Of a DNA stretch of 64,000 nucleotides, positions 45,958-56,370 are shown piece after piece. Location: assembly GCA_021323655.1 (NCBI GenBank), contig JAJPKO010000037.1, positions 124,001 to 188,000 on the forward strand, read 5' to 3'. Under the pieces are notes generated by a model. The model was given only the letters and a program-made list of their open reading frames with translations. It was not told where the DNA came from and did not search any database. The translations under genes were made by a program, and so were the position numbers. Numbering within the stretch: position 1 is the first letter of the stretch; every line of letters starts with the position of its first letter. Origin of the DNA: Acidobacteriaceae bacterium. GTDB taxonomy: Bacteria; Acidobacteriota; Terriglobia; Terriglobales; Acidobacteriaceae.

Positions 45958-48408
45958 CTAATTCCGCAGCGGCTTTCCCGTCTTTAGTGTGTAGGCGATG
46001 CGCTCCTGCGTCTTTCGCTCACCGCAAAGCGAAAGAAATGCCTCACGCTCCAGGTCTAACAGATATTGCTCGCTGGCCAGGCTTCCTGGCGTCACGCCTC
46101 CTCCGCACATGATACGTATCAGATGGTGCGCAATCTTTGCGTCATAGTCGCTGATGTATTCGGCCTGTCGCATCAGGTGAACTCCCAGTTTCAACGTCGC
46201 GCCAACCTGGTCGCCAGCAACAGGAATCTGCGTGCGCGCTGCTGGCGGTGCATAGTTTGACTCTGCCAAATATACCGCCGTCTCGCGCGCTTCAAGCAGC
46301 AGCCGCTCGCGGTTCGTGGTGATTTTGTCAGAAGGCAGCAGTAGGTCAAGTTTGCGCGCCTCGGCAGCCGAGGTCGAGACCTTCGCCATGGCAATCGTCT
46401 CAAAGCGCTGCTTCAGTGCTTCCTGAAACTCTCCGGTGAAGGCAAACCGGCGCGGATCATCGGCCGGATGGATGCCTGAGCCTCCCACCGTCGCGTCCAC
46501 TGCATGGAGCACCATTTCCTTTGTGCCTCCGCCTGCCGGAATCAGGCCGACTCCAGTCTCTACCAGACCCATGTAAAGCTCAGCGTGGGGATGTCGCGCC
46601 GCCCCGTGCAGTGAAATCTCCACACCACCACCAAGGCAAAGACTAAAGGGCGCCACGACCACAGGCCGCGGACAGAACTTGACCGCCGCAGTCATGCGCT
46701 GAAAGGCGCGCACGGCGAGGTCCACCTCGTCCCATTCACCTTCCTGCATGGCCAGCAGCAGTTGCATCAGGTTTGCTCCCACGGAAAAATCGGAGGCGTC
46801 GCCGCTGATGACAAAGCCACGAAAATTGCGCACGTGCTCGCTGTCGGGATGAAGCGTCTGCGTGATCAGAGAAACAATGTCGTCGCCAATCGCATTTTTC
46901 TTCGAATGCAATTCGATACAGCCGATGCCTTCGCCGATATCCACCAGCGATGCGCCGGCATTTTTTCGCACCACTCCATTCGCACGCTTGAACGATACTA
47001 CATTTGCAATGCCTTCAGGCAGCGGAACCGGTTTATAATCGTGCATCGAAAGGTCAAACTCCGTTCTCCCCTGTGGACCATCGCTATACCAGGCCGCTCT
47101 TCCGGAGGCTAGCAGCGTCTCAACCTGCGGGCTTACATGCTCGCTGCGTGCCTTGAGCTTTTCGCAGGATGCCGCCACCCCGATTGCATCCCACATTTCA
47201 AATGGTCCAAGCTCCCAGTTAAATCCGGCGCGCATAGCGCGGTCTATCGAAGCGAGATCGTCGGCAATTTCCGGCCAGCAATCGGCAGCGTAGTTCCAGA
47301 CGCGCGTCAGAAGGGTCCACTGGAAGGTGCTGGCCTTGTCCTTGCCCGGACCAGAGCCGATCAGCAGGTGCAGGCGCTCCGGCAGCGTCTCAGCATTTTT
47401 CGCCATCTCCAGCGCGGGAAACTTCGGCCTCTGTGCCGGGTGGTATTCCAAAGTCTTCCAGTCGAGCACGAGGCGATTGTTCTTCGGATCCGGCGAAGCA
47501 GGGGCTTTCCTGTAGAAGCCCTGCCCTGTTTTATCGCCCAGCCATTTGCGCTCCAGCATGGTTTCCAGAAACGCGGGCAGCGTGACCGCAGCGGCATCTT
47601 CGGTCTTCATGCGGGAAAAATTACGCGCCACATGCCCCAGCACATCAATTCCAACCATGTCAGCCAGCCGAAACGTTCCGGTGCGCGGCCACCCAATACT
47701 GGAGCCGGTAAGGGCATCCACCTCTTCAATCGTAAGATCGAGCTGCTGCATCAGTTCAATCGCCGTAAGCATGGCAAAGACGCCAATGCGGTTTGCGATA
47801 AAGTTAGGCGTGTCTCGCGCGTACACAATGGCTTTACCCATGCGCCGGTCGGCAAAATCGGCGATGGCAGCCACGGCCTGTGCGTCTGCCTCCGGAGTGC
47901 GGATGATCTCCAACAGCCGCATATAGCGTGGCGGATTGAAGAAATGGGTCCCAAACCAGCGCTGCTTAAACTCGGCGGTCATCTTCTCCGCGATGGAACC
48001 CACCGGAAGCCCGCTGGTATTTGTGGTCACAATCGCGTCGGGCCGTAAATGCGGCGTTATTTTTTCAAGAAGTACCTGCTTAATGCTGAGATCTTCTGTG
48101 ACTGCTTCGATGATCCAGTCACATGATTTCAATTGCGGCAGGTCGTCCTCGAAATTCCCAGGCGTTATCAATCGCGCATTCGCGGAATCATAAAAGGCCG
48201 CAGGTTTTGCTTTGAGCAGCGCCTGTAAAGCCTGCGCAGCAATGCGGCTGCGCTCCGGGCCGCCCGCTCCATCGGGAACAATGTCCAGCAGCAGCACCGG
48301 AACTCCTGCATTTACCAAATGAGCGGCGATGCGCGATCCCATGGTGCCTGCTCCGAGCACGGCGCAGCGGCGGACCAGGGGAGGAAGAGAAGATTTAGCA
48401 GTGCTCAT
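45958..48408 (-). CDS. fadB: 3-hydroxyacyl-CoA dehydrogenase / enoyl-CoA hydratase fusion
   Basis: 'RRCAVLGAGTMGSRIAAHLVNAGVPVLLLDIV', 'GTHFFNPPRYMRLLEIIRT', crotonase domain 'GFVISGDASDFSVGANLMQL'. Confidence 0.93.
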   Translation of the reverse strand: MSTAKSSLPPLVRRCAVLGAGTMGSRIAAHLVNAGVPVLLLDIVPDGAGGPERSRIAAQALQALLKAKPAAFYDSANARLITPGNFEDDLPQLKSCDWIIEAVTEDLSIKQVLLEKITPHLRPDAIVTTNTSGLPVGSIAEKMTAEFKQRWFGTHFFNPPRYMRLLEIIRTPEADAQAVAAIADFADRRMGKAIVYARDTPNFIANRIGVFAMLTAIELMQQLDLTIEEVDALTGSSIGWPRTGTFRLADMVGIDVLGHVARNFSRMKTEDAAAVTLPAFLETMLERKWLGDKTGQGFYRKAPASPDPKNNRLVLDWKTLEYHPAQRPKFPALEMAKNAETLPERLHLLIGSGPGKDKASTFQWTLLTRVWNYAADCWPEIADDLASIDRAMRAGFNWELGPFEMWDAIGVAASCEKLKARSEHVSPQVETLLASGRAAWYSDGPQGRTEFDLSMHDYKPVPLPEGIANVVSFKRANGVVRKNAGASLVDIGEGIGCIELHSKKNAIGDDIVSLITQTLHPDSEHVRNFRGFVISGDASDFSVGANLMQLLLAMQEGEWDEVDLAVRAFQRMTAAVKFCPRPVVVAPFSLCLGGGVEISLHGAARHPHAELYMGLVETGVGLIPAGGGTKEMVLHAVDATVGGSGIHPADDPRRFAFTGEFQEALKQRFETIAMAKVSTSAAEARKLDLLLPSDKITTNRERLLLEARETAVYLAESNYAPPAARTQIPVAGDQVGATLKLGVHLMRQAEYISDYDAKIAHHLIRIMCGGGVTPGSLASEQYLLDLEREAFLSLCGERKTQERIAYTLKTGKPLRN

Positions 48409-48665
48409 GGAAGAAGCTCCCAAAGTACGGCGCAGAATACTAAGCTGTTCTACAACGGGTCAAGTTTGACACACCACACACACAACGGTAGCGTCAAAAT
48501 AGTTTCGGAAACGGATTTTCTGTTTCGACTGGCAAGGCGGAAAAGCATTCCCGGGCGGCTGAGGTCGCACAGAATTCTATGCTTTTGGTACGGTTGATGC
48601 CGTTGCCCCTTCAAAGCAAGTGGCCATGCCGGAAATCGTGGGACGGATTTCTGTTTCAATCAATC

Positions 48666-48698
48666 TGTCATCCTGAACGGAGTGAAGGACCTGCTTCG
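48666..48698 (+). repeat. dispersed intergenic repeat of the TGTCATCCTGARCGRAGYGAAGGACCTGCTT type
   Basis: TGTCATCCTGAACGGAGTGAAGGACCTGCTTCG directly upstream of the M16 gene; sequence type known to me from acidobacterial intergenic regions. Confidence 0.5.
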
Positions 48699-48720
48699 AC
48701 CAGGAACATCTAGAGGCCGC

Positions 48721-50250
48721 ATGAAATTTCCTTCTGCTGTGCGATTGCTTGTCGTGCTCTGGTGCGCTTCGCTGGCTGTGTTTGCCCAAAACCTGACCAG
48801 CTTTGAAAAGCGCGTGACCACCAAAGTCCTTCCCAACGGGTTGACCATCATCATCTGCCAGCGCCATGACGCTCCGGTATTCTCGTACTTCACGATTGTG
48901 GACGCCGGTAGCGCCAATGATCCTGGCGGCGAATCTGGCCTCGCGCACATGTTTGAGCACCTGGCCTTCAAGGGCACAAAAGACATCGGCACCACCAACT
49001 ATGCCGCAGAAAAAGTGGCCTTAGATAAAGTCGAGCAGGCCTATGCGGCTTACGATGCCGAATCACTGAAGCGCGTGGGACGTGACCCTGCAAAGCTCAA
49101 ACAACTGCACGCGGCTTTTCAGCAGGCTGTGTCCGAAGCGCAGAAATACGTCATCCCGAACCAGTTTACCGAGATCGCTGAAGAAAACGGCGCCGTTGGC
49201 CTAAATGCTGAAACCAGCCTCGATGCCACGCAATATTACTGGAGCATGCCCTCCAACCGCCTTCAGCTTTGGGCCTACATGGAAAGCGACCGCATCGCCA
49301 ATCCTGTGCCGCGCGAGTTCTATAAAGAGCGCGATGTGGTCATGGAAGAGCGCCGCATGAGGGTAGACTCCAGCCCGATTGGCCGCATGGTCGAACAATT
49401 TCTGGCAGCGGCCTATATGGCACATCCCTACCGGCGCCCCGGCGTTGGATGGTCAAGTGAGCTTGAACACATTACCGCAACCGAAGCCGAGGCTTTCCAC
49501 AAGAAATACTATGTCCCATCCGATATTGTGATTGCCGTGGTCGGGGATGTGGATCCGGCAGAGGCCATGCCGGTGCTTGAAAAATATTTCGGCGCGATTC
49601 CCGCTGGTCCTCAGCCTGAGCCGATGACCACCATTGAGCCTCCGCAGACGGCAGAAAAGTCGGTGATTATTAAAGAGCCGACGCAGCCTTTCTATATCGA
49701 AGGCTACCACAAGCCCGATTATCGTGATCCAGATGACGCCGTTTACGACGCCATCGGAGACATCCTCTCAAACGGGCGCACCTCGCGCCTCTACCGCAGC
49801 CTTGTTCGCGACCAGCAGATTGCCGTCGAGGCCGAAGGATTCAGCGGCTTCCCAGGCGTGAAGTATCCAGGCCTCTTCGCGTTCTTCGCTGTGCCTGCTC
49901 CCGGACATACGCCGCAGGAGATGCAGGCGGCCATCCACAAGGAAATTGACAAGCTCAAGACCACCGACGTGACAGATGATGAACTGGCGATGTTCAAGAC
50001 ACGCGCCCGTGCCGACATTTTGCGCGGATTGGCCGATAATCAGGGCCTGGCCGAGCAGCTTGCCATCTACCAGTTGCGTTATGGCGACTGGCGTGAGCTG
50101 TTCAACCAGCTCCGGAAGATCGATGCTGTCACCAAGGCCGACATCCACCGCGTGGCCAACAAAATCTTTGTGCCAACAAACAGGACTTACGCCATGGTTG
50201 AATTCCAGCCTCCACAACAAACGCAACAGACCAAAGGAGGCGCTCGATAA
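48721..50250 (+). CDS. M16 family metallopeptidase, catalytic (HxxEH present)
   Basis: 'LPNGLTIIICQRHDAPVFSYFTIVDAGSANDPGGESGLAHMFEHLAFKGT'; Met at 48721 starts the signal peptide. Confidence 0.92.
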   Translation: MKFPSAVRLLVVLWCASLAVFAQNLTSFEKRVTTKVLPNGLTIIICQRHDAPVFSYFTIVDAGSANDPGGESGLAHMFEHLAFKGTKDIGTTNYAAEKVALDKVEQAYAAYDAESLKRVGRDPAKLKQLHAAFQQAVSEAQKYVIPNQFTEIAEENGAVGLNAETSLDATQYYWSMPSNRLQLWAYMESDRIANPVPREFYKERDVVMEERRMRVDSSPIGRMVEQFLAAAYMAHPYRRPGVGWSSELEHITATEAEAFHKKYYVPSDIVIAVVGDVDPAEAMPVLEKYFGAIPAGPQPEPMTTIEPPQTAEKSVIIKEPTQPFYIEGYHKPDYRDPDDAVYDAIGDILSNGRTSRLYRSLVRDQQIAVEAEGFSGFPGVKYPGLFAFFAVPAPGHTPQEMQAAIHKEIDKLKTTDVTDDELAMFKTRARADILRGLADNQGLAEQLAIYQLRYGDWRELFNQLRKIDAVTKADIHRVANKIFVPTNRTYAMVEFQPPQQTQQTKGGAR

Positions 50251-51740
50251 TGCCTACTCTTCGCAAGAATTCAGCGATCGCATTTTTCCTTGTGCTTCTT
50301 TGCATACCGTCAGCGTTTGCGCAAACTGAGCAGGCACAACCCTGGAAGCAGATTCCCATTCCGCCACTGCATCCATTCCATCCGCAGCAGCCAAAGCGCA
50401 TCAAGTTGCCGAACGGTATCGTCATTCTCCTTCAAGAAGACCACGAGCTGCCGTTCATCAATGGCTTTATTGAAATGCGGGGCGGTTCGCGCGATCAAGA
50501 TGCGAGCAAAGCCGGCATGGTGGGGCTTTATGGAGACACATGGCGCACCAGCGGTACGGCTACGCATAATGGCGACCAGCTCGACGACCTGCTCGAAGCG
50601 CGCGCCGCTAAAGTTGAGACTGGTGGCGACACTGACTCGACGTCTCTCTCCTGGTCATGCCTGACCAAAGATGAAGACTTTGTTTTCAGCATCGTCATCG
50701 ATCTGCTGGAACATCCCGCATTCCGCGAAGACAAGCTTCAGCTTGCCAAGCAACAGGCCGCGGCTGCGATCGTCCGTCGTAACGATGATGCAGAAGGCAT
50801 CGCCGCACGCGAGGCCACCAGACTCGTCTATGGCCCGAACAGCCCCTACGGCCGCCAGCCAGAGCTGGCCACCATCAAGGCCGTCACGGTTGACGATCTG
50901 AAGAGGTGGCACGATCGTACCGTTGTCGGAAGCAACATCATTATCGGAGTCTCCGGTGACTTCAATTCTGATGCAATGGAGAAGACCCTGCGGGACGCCT
51001 TCAGCAGCCTGCCGAAAGGTGAACCGGTTCCACCGCTCAAGGAGGACTTCTCCGGGCCAAAACCTGGCGTCTACTACGTAGACAAATCTGATGTAAATCA
51101 GAGCAACATCTATATAGTTGGGTTAGGCACAGAGCGCAGCAATCCGGACTTTTTCGCCCTCTCAGTCATGAACGAAATTTTCTCTGGAGGCTTCGGCTCG
51201 CGGCTCTTTCAGACTGTGCGCACAAAGCTCGGGCTGGCCTATGCTGTCGGCGGCGGTTACGGTGCGGGGTATGACCATCCCGGAATGTTCCGCGTTGTAG
51301 CCGGGACGAAAAGCCCTTCCACCATTCAGGCCACGCAGGCCATGTTTGTGGAAATTCGTGACCTAAAATCAAAGCCCTTCACCGAAGATGAGCTTCGCCG
51401 TGCTAAGGACGAAGTCCTGAATTCATTCATCTTCAACTACGACACCAAAGACAAAGTGCTGGCCGAAGCAGCGAAGCTCGAATTTTATGGATACCCCGCT
51501 GATTTTCTGGAAAAGTACCGCGACAGCGTCGAGAAAGTAACGGTCGCGGATGTTGAACGCGTCGCACAAAAATACATTGAACCATCGAAGCTGGCCGTCC
51601 TCATCGTGGGAAATGAGAAGGAGTTCGGCGCTCCTCTGACCAGCTTGAACATGGGTACGCCGCATGCCGTGGACATCACTATCCCGGGCCTTCCGCCTCA
51701 GGGACAAGATCAGCCCGGAAATCCTGAAGGAGAGCAGTAA
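50250..51740 (+). CDS. M16 family peptidase-like, non-catalytic partner (HxxEH absent)
   Basis: 'LPNGIVILLQEDHELPFINGFIEMRGGSRDQDASKAGMVGLYGDTW'; R/Y pair 'RTKLGLAYAVGGGY'; stop/start overlap TAATG. Confidence 0.9.
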   Translation: MPTLRKNSAIAFFLVLLCIPSAFAQTEQAQPWKQIPIPPLHPFHPQQPKRIKLPNGIVILLQEDHELPFINGFIEMRGGSRDQDASKAGMVGLYGDTWRTSGTATHNGDQLDDLLEARAAKVETGGDTDSTSLSWSCLTKDEDFVFSIVIDLLEHPAFREDKLQLAKQQAAAAIVRRNDDAEGIAAREATRLVYGPNSPYGRQPELATIKAVTVDDLKRWHDRTVVGSNIIIGVSGDFNSDAMEKTLRDAFSSLPKGEPVPPLKEDFSGPKPGVYYVDKSDVNQSNIYIVGLGTERSNPDFFALSVMNEIFSGGFGSRLFQTVRTKLGLAYAVGGGYGAGYDHPGMFRVVAGTKSPSTIQATQAMFVEIRDLKSKPFTEDELRRAKDEVLNSFIFNYDTKDKVLAEAAKLEFYGYPADFLEKYRDSVEKVTVADVERVAQKYIEPSKLAVLIVGNEKEFGAPLTSLNMGTPHAVDITIPGLPPQGQDQPGNPEGEQ

Positions 51741-51741
51741 C

Positions 51742-53154
51742 ATGCGAATCGCTGTTGTGATTATGGCCGCCGGAAAAGGCACCCGGCTCAAGTCCAAACG
51801 CGCAAAGGTCCTGCATCAGATTGGCGGTAAGGCCCTGCTGGAACACGTCATCTGCGCAGCGCGGCAGATCGTTCCCGCGCACGACATCTTCGTGATTGTC
51901 GGGCATCAGGCCGGGGCCGTACAGTCTGAAATGGCGCACCTGAATGTGAACTTTATCACTCAGGCGGAGCAGCGCGGGACGGGTCACGCCATCCAGTGCG
52001 CCCGTCAGGCCGTGCATGGCTATGACCATATCCTTGTGCTCTCGGGTGATGTGCCGCTGCTGCAGGCCAGTACCATCGCGCAACTGCGGGACTTTCATCT
52101 GGCTCAGCATGCCGCTATGACCATTCTCACCGCCGCTCTTGAAAATCCCTTCGGCTATGGCCGTGTTCTGCGCAAGTCCCCGCATTCGCCGGAAGTGGCC
52201 GGAATTGTCGAACAGAAGGCGCTTACTCCCGAGCAGGAGAAGCTCCGCGAAATCAATTCCGGAATTTATGCCTTCGCCACAAAGCCGCTCTATGACCACA
52301 TCAATGAGCTGAGCACCAATAACGCGCACGGTGAATACTATCTGACCGATATGGCGCGCATTCTGGTGGAAGAAGGCGAACGCGTGGTCGCGCTCGAAGC
52401 CGCATCACCAACAGAAGTGCTCGGGGCAAACACGCTCGCTGAGCTTGCTCTTCTCGACGCGGAGATGCGCTTGGGCACCGCACGCAGGCTCATGACCAGC
52501 GGAGTCACCATCTTCCGCCCCGAGACTGTTGTGATAGACGCTGAAGTAGAAGTCGTGCCGGACACCATCATTGAGCCTTTCGTGCAGTTGCTGGGAAATA
52601 CCCACATCGGTGAGGGCTGCCGTATCCGGTCCTATTCCGTAATTGAGAACTCTACCCTCGAAAGCCACGTTCTCGTGCGCCACGGCTGCATCATCACTGA
52701 TTCGCATGTTCGCTCCGGTGCCCTGCTTGGCCCTTATGCGCATCTGCGGCCGGGCAGTGAAATCGGAGAAGAAGCGCACATCGGCAACTTTGTTGAAACG
52801 AAGAAAGTACGCATGGGCAAAGGCTCCAAGGCCAATCACCTCAGCTATCTCGGAGATGCGGAAATCGGCAGCGGCGTCAATATTGGCGCGGGCACCATCA
52901 CCTGCAACTACGATGGCACCCACAAGCACCGCACCCTCATTGAAGATGGCGTCTTCGTGGGCAGCGACTCGACACTGGTTGCTCCCATTGTGATCGGAAA
53001 GGGCTCTTACATCGCCGCGGCATCCTGCATTACAGAAAATGTACCGGAAGATGCACTGGCCCTCGGCCGCGCGCGCCAGACGACGAAGCCGGGATGGGTC
53101 TCCTCGCATCGCGGGACGAACAGGGCGGCAAAAGAAGCGGTGAAAAACAGCTAA
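51742..53154 (+). CDS. glmU: bifunctional UDP-GlcNAc pyrophosphorylase / glucosamine-1-P N-acetyltransferase
   Basis: 'VVIMAAGKGTRLKSKRAKVLHQIGGKALLEHV', 'HIGNFVETKKVRMGKGSKANHLSYLGDAEIGSGVNIGAGTITCNYDG'. Confidence 0.96.
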   Translation: MRIAVVIMAAGKGTRLKSKRAKVLHQIGGKALLEHVICAARQIVPAHDIFVIVGHQAGAVQSEMAHLNVNFITQAEQRGTGHAIQCARQAVHGYDHILVLSGDVPLLQASTIAQLRDFHLAQHAAMTILTAALENPFGYGRVLRKSPHSPEVAGIVEQKALTPEQEKLREINSGIYAFATKPLYDHINELSTNNAHGEYYLTDMARILVEEGERVVALEAASPTEVLGANTLAELALLDAEMRLGTARRLMTSGVTIFRPETVVIDAEVEVVPDTIIEPFVQLLGNTHIGEGCRIRSYSVIENSTLESHVLVRHGCIITDSHVRSGALLGPYAHLRPGSEIGEEAHIGNFVETKKVRMGKGSKANHLSYLGDAEIGSGVNIGAGTITCNYDGTHKHRTLIEDGVFVGSDSTLVAPIVIGKGSYIAAASCITENVPEDALALGRARQTTKPGWVSSHRGTNRAAKEAVKNS

Positions 53155-53175
53155 ATCCATTCGGGCTGGAGAAGC

Positions 53176-54243
53176 TCAATCCAGCCCAAGCTGTTTTGAA
53201 GCCAGTCGAGTACCCTCTACGCGAGATCTGATCTTGGCAAATGCGATATCGCGGGCCGTAGATGTATCGTCTGCAAATGGAGAGAACCCGCAATCGTCAG
53301 TCGAGCCTAGCTGTGCTGCGGGAATATATGCTGACGCCTCCTTCAGGCGATCGCGGACCTCTTCAGGCGTTTCTACCCGCGGATGAATCGGATCCGTCAC
53401 TCCTATGAATATCTTTTGCCCGGGCCTGATGAGGCCGCCCACAAGCTTCAGGACTTCTTTCCGGTCCGATTCACTTGCCATCTGGAGATAGTACCGCCCA
53501 GCACTCAGTTCAAAAAGCGTCGGCAGCAAATGGCTGTAGTCCACTTCTGCGGAGTGGGTCGAGTCGTAATCGCCACCGGGGCAAACGTGTACTCCAATCT
53601 TCTCCCTCTCTACCGGAGTGAACCGCTCGAGAACCTGCTGATTGATCTGGATGAAATTTCGAAGTAATCCACCGGAAGCATCCAGCTTCAGAGAAAGGCG
53701 GGCTTCCGTAAAATCCATTTGGACCACCTGGGCCCCTGCCGCAAATGCTGAACGAATGTCCTTTTCCACCTCGTTGATTAGGTCGTTCAGAAAATCCTGC
53801 TGCGAATACCCAGGAATCCCGTTTTGCGGATAAAGCAGACTGAGCGCCGAAGCTGAAATCACCGCCTGCTTCAGAGGTCTCGACGTATGCGGCTTCGCCT
53901 TCCGGACAAATTCACCGGAATAATTTGCGTAGCGAAAGGGGCCAGCCGTAATGCGGGGAAGCTGCCGTGTATGGCCGTCGGCAAAAGGAATCACAACTCC
54001 GTCTGGCGCAAGATTTCCGGCTCCATCCAGCGGATAGGTGGCAAAACTCGATTTTCTCTGCTCGCCATCGGTTATGACCGGAGAGCCAGTCTCTTCAAAC
54101 CGCCGCAGTGTGTCTGTGACCGCTGTTTCATAGGCCCCACTCAGCACTTCGTGCGAAATGCGCCCGGAAGCAAAGTCATGCATGGCCTGCAGCAGCTCAG
54201 GAGGGCGTGGAATACTGCCAATAGGTTCGGTAGGCATTGTCAT
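53176..54243 (-). CDS. cobalamin-independent methionine synthase (MetE C-terminal-like) family protein
   Basis: 'EPIGSIPRPPELLQAM', 'VVQMDFTEARLSLK', 'IGVHVCPGGDYDSTHSAEVDYSHLLP', 'DDCGFSPFADD'. Confidence 0.82.
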   Translation of the reverse strand: MTMPTEPIGSIPRPPELLQAMHDFASGRISHEVLSGAYETAVTDTLRRFEETGSPVITDGEQRKSSFATYPLDGAGNLAPDGVVIPFADGHTRQLPRITAGPFRYANYSGEFVRKAKPHTSRPLKQAVISASALSLLYPQNGIPGYSQQDFLNDLINEVEKDIRSAFAAGAQVVQMDFTEARLSLKLDASGGLLRNFIQINQQVLERFTPVEREKIGVHVCPGGDYDSTHSAEVDYSHLLPTLFELSAGRYYLQMASESDRKEVLKLVGGLIRPGQKIFIGVTDPIHPRVETPEEVRDRLKEASAYIPAAQLGSTDDCGFSPFADDTSTARDIAFAKIRSRVEGTRLASKQLGLD

Positions 54244-54305
54244 GGCCGCGAGTGTATTCGCGTCCCTGCCGCGGCACAATCCATCGTTGGGTGGAAAATT
54301 CGGGG

Positions 54306-54845
54306 TCAGGCGGCGGCGTTGGCTTTCGTTCCAGCCAGAATCTGCCGCAGCCGGATACGCGCTGACATGAGTGTACGGCTTGCGTCTCGGGGAGAAATCT
54401 CCGTCAGGCTTGAGACCTGGTCCAGCGAATACCCTTCCACATCCCTCAACAGAAAAAGCAGCCGTTCTGTTGGCGGAAGCTGATGCAGAGCTTCTTCCAG
54501 TTCGGTGCGGCGAATGTTTCTCTCCAGAGATTGAGCGGGCGCCGCTTCGGGGCCAACTGTGGAAGGCGAAATCTCAAAACGGGCACGCAATTGAGAAATC
54601 AGTGCCTGGTCAATTCCTGAACGGTCCGGTTCCGGGGCCGCGTTAAACGCCTGTACGAATGTCTCCGTCAGAATGTTCTCAGCATGGACTTCATTGCCTG
54701 TCATATAGAACGCCACCGAAAACACCCTATGACGATGGCTGTCGTAAATATCCCGTTGCACCTGCTCAGTGCGGTGTTCTTCAGCGCGGACAGCCACAAT
54801 GTCAGGTTTTCCCTGCTGAAAAAGCCCTCGCAAACCAACGGTCAC
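54306..54845 (-). CDS. ECF-type sigma-70 family RNA polymerase sigma factor
   Basis: 'YDSHRHRVFSVAFYMTGNEVHAENILTETFVQAF', region 4 'LEEALHQLPPTERLLFLLRDVEGYSLDQVSSLTEISPRDASRTLMSARIRLRQIL'. Confidence 0.85.
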   Translation of the reverse strand: MTVGLRGLFQQGKPDIVAVRAEEHRTEQVQRDIYDSHRHRVFSVAFYMTGNEVHAENILTETFVQAFNAAPEPDRSGIDQALISQLRARFEISPSTVGPEAAPAQSLERNIRRTELEEALHQLPPTERLLFLLRDVEGYSLDQVSSLTEISPRDASRTLMSARIRLRQILAGTKANAAA

Positions 54846-55249
54846 AATTTGCCTTTCCCGGTTCCAGTTTCGAAGATCGTTATCTCTTCTCTATTGTTGC
54901 AAATAAAGATGCGTATAGGTGAATTAACAGTTGTCATAAATCGAAGTCAGGCAATAAGATTTCTCGCAAGCATGAAATTGGAAAGATTCGGCATTGAAAA
55001 AAAGAGTCTCGCGCTCCCGTATGGACGTTGAAGATTCACCCAAATGAAAGGAAATTGTTTTATAAATTTTTGATGACTTCTCTCATCCTTCAACACGTTT
55101 TTTCCGTGGAAAGGAAATTGGCTTTCAATTAGAGTCTGAATTAATCTAATTTAATCAACTGGACACATTCTGCCTTGCCCATCGAAAAGAGAAGAAGGTA
55201 TTGCAGTTTTTGTATTCTTTAATTCGTTGGATCATGAAACAAGGATTGC

Positions 55250-56347
55250 ATGGCTTCCGAACGAATACTTATAGTAGATACGGAGCAACGGGGAAGGGCG
55301 ATCATCGCCTCCATCCTGGAAAATGCGCATTACTATACGGTAACTGCCAGCAATGGGCCCGAAGCAATCCAGCACCTGCGTAAAGACCCTCCCTACGACC
55401 TTGTACTCTCTGACATTATGGGGGAAAACAGTGGTCTGGCCTTGCTTGAGGACGTTCGTGAGCTGCAGCCGGACACCCCCGTACTCATGGCCACCGATCC
55501 AACCAATGCCCGGACTGCGATCCATGCCCTCCGCAAAGGTGCTTTCGACTGCCTTCTGAAGCCGGTAGAGATGGACCAGCTCCTCCTGGCCGTGAGAAAT
55601 GCTTTGAACTACAGGCGGACCCTCCTGCAAAGCTCTGTGCAGCAATCCAACCTGGAACAGGTCATCGCCAGCAGAACAGACATGCTGCGTCGCGCCGTTG
55701 CCGACCTTGAGCGCTCCTACGACATCACTTTGGAAGCGCTGGGCGATGCTCTTGATCTGAAAGACGCAGAAACAGAAGGCCACTCCAAACGTGTCACCGC
55801 TTACACTGTGGCCCTTGCACGCGCCATGGGACTGGCCCCTTCCGAGATCCGCATCATAGCGCGTGGAGCATTTCTGCACGACATTGGAAAGATGGCCATT
55901 CCCGACGCGATCCTCCTGAAACCCGGCAAGCTTACGTCGGACGAGCAGGCGCTCATGCGCGAACATTGTGTGCGTGGATATCAGATCCTTTCCAAAATTC
56001 CCTACCTTCGTGAAGCCGCGGAAATTGTCTACACACACCAGGAGCACTATAACGGCAGCGGATACCCGCGCAGCCTGAAGGGAAACGAGATTCCGCTCGG
56101 CTCGCGCATCTTTGCCGTTGCAGACACGCTCGACGCCATCACCTCGGACCGTCCGTATCGCCGGGCGCAGAGCATCGAAATTGCCCGCCGGGAAATCCAG
56201 CGCTGTTCCGGCACCCAGTTTGATCCAAAGGTCGTGGATGTTTACCTGAGCATGCCAAACCGTCTCTGGATGGAGCTTCGCCGGGAAATTAGCCTACATC
56301 CCCGTTTTTCTTCCGTGGCCCTGAGCACCCCGGAATTAAAGTCGTGA
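55250..56347 (+). CDS. response regulator with HD-GYP phosphodiesterase domain
   Basis: Receiver 'RILIVDTEQRGRAIIASILEN..PYDLVLSDIMGENSGLALLEDV'; 'HDIGKMAIPDAILLKPGKLT', 'HQEHYNGSGYPRSLKGNEIPLGSRIFAVADTLDAITSDRPYR'. Confidence 0.93.
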   Translation: MASERILIVDTEQRGRAIIASILENAHYYTVTASNGPEAIQHLRKDPPYDLVLSDIMGENSGLALLEDVRELQPDTPVLMATDPTNARTAIHALRKGAFDCLLKPVEMDQLLLAVRNALNYRRTLLQSSVQQSNLEQVIASRTDMLRRAVADLERSYDITLEALGDALDLKDAETEGHSKRVTAYTVALARAMGLAPSEIRIIARGAFLHDIGKMAIPDAILLKPGKLTSDEQALMREHCVRGYQILSKIPYLREAAEIVYTHQEHYNGSGYPRSLKGNEIPLGSRIFAVADTLDAITSDRPYRRAQSIEIARREIQRCSGTQFDPKVVDVYLSMPNRLWMELRREISLHPRFSSVALSTPELKS

Positions 56348-56370
56348 ATCCAACTCACCGGAGTGAAACC

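Noticed and set aside
47137-48048. 303-aa plus-strand ORF inside fadB
   Set aside because: Antisense shadow ORF to conserved FadB sequence.
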